Assembly (NCBI GenBank): GCA_026315105.1
Contig: CM048746.1
Span: 349,683,548 to 349,747,547 of the forward strand
Source: Locusta migratoria
Taxonomy: Eukaryota; Arthropoda; Insecta; Orthoptera; Acrididae
DNA length: 64,000 nt
Direction of reading: 5' to 3'
Below the pieces are notes generated by a model. It was not told the DNA's origin. It made no database searches and worked only from the letters and a program-made list of their open reading frames with translations. Numbering within the stretch: the stretch's first letter is position 1; each line of letters opens with the position of its first letter. This document shows, piece after piece, positions 57,826 through 64,000 of the stretch. A program made the translations under genes and the position numbers.

Positions 57826-58322
57826 TTCTGCCAGGTCTCCAGTCATCTGTTTGGATTTTTCCTTTTCATTTTCTTAAGATTAGATTCTTCACTATTTTTC
57901 TATTCTTTAAACATTATATCTTTAACTACACATTCTTAATAATGCTTGACAGAATTATGTACCTGGTGCTGACATTTAGGTATGAGAAATGTCTGTTTAA
58001 AGAAACTTATACAAGACTAATCTTAGGTTTTGTCAAATCAAACACCATGATATGAGAATATTTTTTTAGTTACACATCTCTGTATTTATTATAAAATGTT
58101 ATATTTTATCCTTTGTTTTCTGATGAATGTCTGCTACAGAGGCAGAGTGCATCTATTTGTCTCTAATAGAACACACTAGCGAGGAAGTTCAATGTTATTT
58201 ATAACATTTATACTGGGTAATTTTATCCTTTTGTAAACATTTCATGGGTAGTAACATGGGGAAGGGTTATTACTTTATTTTTTTAGGGGAGGTTTGTTTA
58301 GTTTGTAGTTGGATATGCTACG

Positions 58323-58371
<49 letters not shown>

Positions 58372-58999
58372 GCGCTGTTATTCAATCTTCATGGCATTGC
58401 AATAGGGGGAGTTGGAGCTTTTTTCGGCGGTCCTGGATGTGAAGCTATGGTGTCCATTCTGAAGCGGAGCGGCTACACCTAGCCTGCCATATTTTGCCCT
58501 ACGGAGCCATAGTGAAGTACAAAAGGGACCAGAGGTTTCCTGGGGTGAGGGGTGTTTCCAGTCTTTCGGGTCTATCTTTCTTTACTTTCTTCACCCCAAC
58601 TTCCTGTTTTCCTATCTTTTCATTTCTGTCTTCTCTTCATGAGGTTTTTCTCCCTCTTTCCACGAAGCACATTGATCTCTGTGGAGATATTCCCGGTCTC
58701 TGTGTCAGACTTTTTCTCTCAATTTAGTCTGACTACAACACCCAGTGATTTCCCTGAGGGTACACCTGAGGAATAACACACTACACCTTCACAAACTTAC
58801 ATAATGGAATTAGTGGCTGTTCATATCAGGAGAATATAAGGTTTACCCTGTATACTATGCACATATAGCCCTTTAGTTAAGGGTGTTTCCTATGTACATT
58901 TCGAGTGGGGGAACAAAGGGAGTCATAAGTTGATAAACGAGTGCATGTTCAAACATGTATGAGGTGAATATCGTGTGGGATTAAGGAACAAGGGAGTAT

Positions 59000-59073
<74 letters not shown>

Positions 59074-59680
59074 CTCATAGAATGAAGTGGACCTCAGACA
59101 CGAAATGGGGATACTTAGCAGCTATTCCATTAAGCCTACTACTCCCAATGAAAACCACTATCTCTTGTTAGGTACTCATAATGAGGTTCTAACTACTGGT
59201 TCCTGTTAAGTGGGTGGGCAGCACCAAAAGAGTTGCTGGCATCTAAGAGTATGCAAGTAAATGGATGGCTTGATACTAAAAATTTTTTTTTTGCTAGAGG
59301 CAATTAAAGACTTTGCAGTCTCTTCTTTCAAATCCGTAACCTTGGTTCCCAGTTGTAGATTGACCCAAGGATTATTTTTCACTATTATCCTGCAGAGTCT
59401 TATTTTTGTTAAAGTGCTACCTAGTTTTTTTCTATTATACCTTGAGCTACAAGACAATATGGAAGCTATGTATTCAGTTACACAGGGATCTACATGAAAA
59501 AAAGGGGTACATACCAGTAGTTTAGGAGTTTTAGTTCTAACAAGAATAGTTTATTACTGTCATAAGGACAATGTCTTTTTCCATATAGAGTAACAATGAG
59601 AAGGTTGATCTCAAAATAGATTAATGAATGTTAGTATCAAGTATTGATAAGTGTTGTTAAGGCTTGATAACTCTTGTCCG
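57826..59680. other. Post-integrase region of the LTR element
   Basis: Contains (CA)n at 58324-58371 and (GA)n at 59003-59070. Frames of up to 83 codons on either strand have no env or other known motif. It may hold a lost env or later insertions. Confidence 0.4.
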
Positions 59681-59692
59681 AGTGGGGGGATA
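59681..59692 (+). promoter_or_regulatory. Candidate polypurine tract
   Basis: AGTGGGGGGA directly before the TG that opens the 3' LTR, the expected place for plus-strand priming. Confidence 0.6.
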
Positions 59693-60226
59693 TGTAGTAT
59701 TACAGAATTAACTACTTTTTCTTCTAGTATCAACTTGAGTTAATCAAGGCATTAATGCAGTGTCTACCACATGTATCTGTCTTTGTTGCAGATATGTCAA
59801 GTGGTCAGCATTTTGCGTGGATTGTAAGAGAAGAGGGCAGAAAGAATCATGGAGTAAACGATATAGAAACTATTTATATATGAACTCCATGTGTGAAAGC
59901 TTTTGTTTTAATTCTTCTGGTTTTTGACTCTTGAGATTGGATATAACGAGCAAAAGAGATACATGTACTTATTCTGGCATTGTACCTAATTGTCAATAAA
60001 AGCGTTGTAATTAATCAGAACAAATGATATGGTGTTCAGCAGTTATTTTATGCAATGGTGTAAATTTACGAATGTCTTTGAAGTTTAATAATTTGAAGGA
60101 ATTTAGAGGCACAGGTGCAACTGGACCTCGTTTTATTGTTAATCACCTTCAAATATAAAGAAGTTGCAAATATGGACTTTAAGGGAACTTTACACCATAT
60201 AATCCATAACTGAAATTTAAGTAACA
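59693..60226 (+). repeat. 3' LTR
   Basis: Begins TGTAGTATTACAG after the polypurine tract and ends TTTAAGTAACA (TG...CA). Its last about 470 bases match the 5' LTR. Differences between the two indicate an old insertion. Confidence 0.8.
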
Positions 60227-60389
60227 AACCATCTTAGGAATAATGTAATTTTCAGCATACCATTGAGAAATTGTTAAATGTGACAAAAATAAAGTACCAA
60301 ATATGGAAAAAATTACCAGAAAATAACATCCCTAAATAACACCGACAAGTGCAAAAAATAGCACCACTTTTGGACATAAACAACACCAT

Positions 60390-61000
60390 TTTTTCCTGTC
60401 CCTAATAATAAAAATTGGAATCACAATGCAGTGCAACCTCACTTTCAAATTTCTTGCTGTTATGTGTTCCCACCATTTATGCCATTTAATGCCTTCAACT
60501 TTCCTATGTTGACAATGATAATTTGCTTCCATTTTGTGAAACATGTTTACATTTTTCCGTTTTACACTTTATGAAAATGTTCATGGAAAAAATGACAGTT
60601 GACACACTTATGATGGCATGGCTTCTCTCCAAGTATAGCTGTTATGAATGTTTTACCATTAAGTTTGACACTATGCCTTTATTCAAACATATTTCCCTTT
60701 TCATTGTTTGAGTACAGACCAAGTCGATTGCCGACGCGGTGGTTGATGTGAGCGTTCCGTCACTCACCGCACCTAGTTTCAGCTGAGTTTAGGCTTTGCA
60801 TGAAGCATTGAGAATTTATTGTTATTGCAAAGTGAAAATATTTACTCTAATATTTTTGTGATGTATATATATGGTGAGAATCACTGTTGACTTACGTGTG
60901 GTTTTCTACACATTGAAAAGAACACATTATGTTATAGCCTGGAGACCATTACAGTTTGAGATGCCAACCCTGTGAAGTCACAAAAATACTGAAGCATACA
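60390..61000 (+). repeat. Dispersed repeat, copy 2
   Basis: Corresponds to about 26940-27530 (see that entry). Boundaries are unclear; no coding motif. The flanking stretch 61001-62394 shows only short frames and nothing recognised. Confidence 0.35.
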
Positions 61001-62394
61001 TCTTACATTAACTATGAAAATGCAAGGGTGATCTATTAAGCAAATTTCCAGTTTAAAAAAGTATCTTTCATTTTACACTGAAGAGTGACCAACAGGGCTA
61101 TACTGTATGTGATAAATATTGCTTTTTGGCAGGAACATTTACTACACTGCAGGTCAAAAAAATTACATTACAGAACAATGGAGAAATTAGTAGAATCCAA
61201 CCTTAGGAAGGTCAATTATGATTTAGCGAAGAATCAACACCGATTCTATGACTATTCTCAGAAGATGAGGAAAGACAAACATGCCAGTATCTGTAGGAAA
61301 ATTTGAACAGCATTATCACAAATATACACTAATTCTGAAAATAAAGAAAACAAAATACAAGGAATGAAAAGTTATAAATTTTACAGAAAACAGGGTTGTT
61401 GCCTTTCCATTATGTTAATCTGTAAATCGAGAAAGCTATTAAATGAAGATTTTTGGAAAAGAAATGAACTTTTTGGACAAATAATAACTTTGCAGTTTGC
61501 CATCGTCTTAATGTTTCTGTTGAGGACAGCAAAGGACGTGAACAGCAAACTAGAGTGATTTAAGAATGAACATAACAGAAAAAAAAAGTAATTTTAAATG
61601 TACAGTATCGGATTATGCTGAGAGAATTAGATTTGGGATCAAGACAGAAGTAAAGTATTACTTTTGTTATTTGGGCAGTTTAATTACTTAAAATTTCCAC
61701 AGTAGGGAGGCTATAAAATGAAAAATAAAAAGAAAGCTTTTCTGAAGAGAAATTCATCACCCCGTAATTGTGTGTTACGAAGACTTTCCTGTAAACACTT
61801 GGGTGTAGCTTTGTGCACAAGTAACACACTGACAATAAGTTGAGAGAAGAATAGGTTAGAGGCACCAAGTCTGGCACTACAGAAGAATTAAGATTAGCTG
61901 GATGAATTGTGTAGCTTATCAGGAGGTACTCAAATTGGGGAAAAACGTTTACGGCATACCTTGACTAGACCTTAATGACCGAAAGCGTAAAGTCCTGTTA
62001 TTTGTGCCTTTCTGCACCTCATCAGATGTCTGGTGTGTACGTAAATATAGGAGGAAGGTTTACTGAAAATAAGAGCAGTGAACAGTAAGCAGAAGATGTG
62101 CAACGTAAGAAGTGACAAGCCATAACAATATTAGGCCATGGTGCTTAATGAACTCGCAAGATCCATATTCATTTCTCCTTTGTGCTCTATTTTTCCAGTG
62201 ACAGCAGGGCAAAGGATACAACTCCCAATCATTGATTATGGCTGATTTGGAGCTGCCAAAGAGCTATCTAATCCTTGTGGGCTAAGGTGACATTTAGGAC
62301 CTATACAAATCTCAAATTTTTGACTAGCAGCAAAACTAAGTTTTCATTAGTTCATTTATCTACAAATGACAGCATATCAAAAGTTAAGTCTTAC

Positions 62395-62433
62395 CTTTCA
62401 ATTCCAATTTGAAGTCTGGAATTCTGTAGAGCC
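62395..62433 (-). CDS. tral: LSM14/Trailer hitch micro-exon (candidate)
   Basis: 39 bases between acceptor CTTTCTTTTTCAG/G and donor GAAAG/GTAAGA, encoding ALQNSRLQIGIE plus split codons. It leaves in phase 2 (AG), which the G at the start of the exon at 50589 completes to Arg, so the reading frame is continuous. A cassette exon is possible. The LSm-domain exons expected upstream are beyond the window edge. Confidence is limited by the small size. Confidence 0.55.
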
Positions 62434-63010
62434 CTGAAAAAGAAAGAATGTACCATTGTAAAGAAGCAATCTAACATAACAGAGCCTTAATGTGGTTATT
62501 TTTGGTAACTACCACCAGTCACTTTGACAAATATTCTACATTTAACAAGAATGAGAGACTAATTGGGAAGACTGAGAAACCTATATGGAATACTACTAGG
62601 TTTATGATTAAGTGTGTAATGATACAAATAACTATAAGTCATAGGCAAATACTGCACAAAAAATTTAACAGATTTTTAGTGAATGTTTCACCAAGTAAAA
62701 AATGGAATAATTGATCCCTAATTTGGGTGACAGCACCTAGCTATGTTCCCCACAAATACATTTTAAGACCAGCATACGACCACAAAAATCACACTTCTGA
62801 GATCTTACAACCTTACATAAGATGACTATTTGTCACCAAAGTCATGTGTTACGGGACCTGTATGTGGTATCGGTCGTGTATCAATCTTTGCCATCTTGTT
62901 CAAAGGCTTTCCCCTAAAAAGATTATCTTGGGAAATTTTGTGTTATTGTGTTTATCTGTCATGTCTTTGCCATACTGATTTGTGCACTTTATACTAGCAA
63001 GTTTCTTATC
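62434..63010. other. Intron stretch, no gene recognised
   Basis: Upstream of the micro-exon in gene direction; only a 74-codon chance frame. Confidence 0.4.
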
Positions 63011-63741
63011 CGATGAATTATGTAATTACCCCTCCAACCTATAACTTGCAAGCTCCCATCATACATCAAAGACAAATCACTTTCTGGAATGCCTCAAATC
63101 CATCCCTATGCTCCTTCCACCTGATAGCTTCCTTGTCACCATACATGTCACATCCCTTTACATCAACATCCCCCCCCTCCCACACCCATGGTCTATCAAC
63201 CCTGGAACACTACCTTTCTCAACACCCACCTGAAAGCCTCCCAAAAACCTCATTCCTTGTCAACTTTCCTATTTCATCCTCACCCATAATTATTTCACCT
63301 GTGAGGGCCAGACTTAGAAACAAATCGGGGGACAGCTATGGGTACTAGGATGGCCCCTTCCTATGCCAACATCTTGGACTATATGGAAGAGGCATTCCTT
63401 AGGATGCAAAAGTTGCACCCCATGGTTTGGTATAGATTCATAGAGTATATCTTTGTTGTCTGGACTCATGGTGAAGAAACCCTTCTGACTTCCTTGAAGA
63501 CCTTAACTTTCTCCAACCTAAAATTCACCTGGTCCGTCTCAAACTCAAGCCACCTTCCTTGATGTTGTCCACCTTGTGGAGTCCTACATCCACACCTCAG
63601 TCCACATTTAACACACAAACAAGCAACAGTACTTCCACTTTGACAGCTGCCATCCCTTCCATATTAAATGATCCCTTCCCTACAGCCTAGGCTCCCGTGG
63701 GAAACATATGCTCCAGTAACAAATCCCTCAACAACAATCTA

Positions 63742-63821
<80 letters not shown>

Positions 63822-64000
63822 CATATATTCGCATGAACGGTCACAGGCAGACAGTGTTTGTTGGTAATGAAGATCACCCTGTGGCTAAACATGCCTTGGT
63901 GCACGGCCAGCACATTGTGGTGCAGTGTTACACCGTCCTGGTTATCTGGATACTTCCCACTGACACCAACCTTTCAGAACTCTAGAGATGGGAACTTGCC
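63011..64000 (+). mobile_element. PLE copy with internal deletion, cut by window end
   Basis: Reverse transcriptase part at about 63180-63560, then a jump to the GIY-YIG end at 63828-64000 (CGGTCACAGGCAGACAGTG onward). About 540 bases found in the 48-kb copy are missing, and a (CT)n run (63746-63818) fills the gap. It continues beyond 64000. Confidence 0.75.
63013..63990 (+). pseudogene. PLE reverse transcriptase/endonuclease pseudogene
   Basis: Pieces include LSTLEHYLSQHPPESLPKTS, GTRMAPSYAN (63340 on) and WYRFIEYIFVVW, where the catalytic Asp pair has become Glu-Tyr, so the enzyme is dead. After the (CT)n gap the endonuclease end reads NGHRQTVFVGNEDHPVAKHA and a stop (TAG) interrupts the SEL-RWELA segment near 63984. 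Confidence 0.75.

Larger units (their letters stand above)
51827..60226 (+). mobile_element. Decayed Ty3/gypsy LTR retroelement
   Basis: Two related LTRs (51827-52300 and 59693-60226) flank about 7.4 kb with gag, protease, reverse transcriptase, RNase H and integrase remains in the order typical of Ty3/gypsy (Metaviridae). All genes carry stops or frameshifts. The 5' LTR lacks roughly 60 bases of its start. A PLE tail is nested in gag. No envelope gene can be recognised in the 1.8 kb after integrase. Confidence 0.85.

Noticed and set aside
57826..59497. Possible envelope gene in the LTR element
   Set aside because: Short frames without signal peptide, fusion or transmembrane pattern.

Overview
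This window is intronic, repeat-dense DNA from a large arthropod genome. The best match is an orthopteran, probably a Schistocerca-like locust. The clues are a tRNA-headed SINE with a recognisable locust-type body, a foldback element carrying inverted tRNA-like arms, many Penelope-like retroelement (PLE) copies, an I-like LINE, and introns of 7 to 15 kb. The species call is inference from remembered repeat types. There is no sign of bacterial DNA, an operon or a CRISPR array.

One host gene can be supported. It lies on the minus strand and runs through nearly the whole window: an LSM14/Trailer hitch homologue (P-body and mRNP translational repressor). Six coding segments were pieced together from splice sites and matching phases: 62395-62433, 50469-50589, 34963-35230 (FDF motif), 22188-22371 (FFD motif), 15157-15416 (TFG box and RGG region) and 15011-15018 (stop codon). 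The LSm-domain exons must lie beyond 64000. Everything else recognised sits in its introns or just beyond its 3' end.

Layout. 0.1-0.75 kb: PLE remnant with inverted ends. 1.9-4.7 kb: DNA transposon with a decayed minus-strand gene. 4.7-9.75 kb: TTAA-flanked elements and a Harbinger-like MITE. 10.1-13.1 kb: rearranged transposon with a mobile 275-bp unit. 14.7-15.4 kb: 3' end of the host gene. 15.56-16.13 kb: a perfect 20-bp minisatellite. 19.8-21.7 kb: pogo-like element. 26.5-27.8 kb: foldback element, tRNA-like sequence and hairpin. 30.0-32.6 kb: PLE and LINE fragments. 35.5-38.0 kb: mariner, LINE and DDE-transposase relics. 38.76-44.99 kb: a full-length I-like LINE with both ORFs open and a 13-bp target-site duplication. 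45.0-50.1 kb: PLE block with a head-to-head palindrome. 50.2 kb: SINE. 51.0-60.2 kb: mariner-like relic and a decayed Ty3/gypsy element. 63.0-64.0 kb: another PLE copy.

Two RNA-level patterns stand out. PLE tails carry a hammerhead-ribozyme-like core whose stems change in a compensatory way between copies. Two different I-like LINEs and the SINE share a 3'-terminal hairpin with a conserved loop and a covarying stem, suggesting that the SINE borrows LINE machinery.
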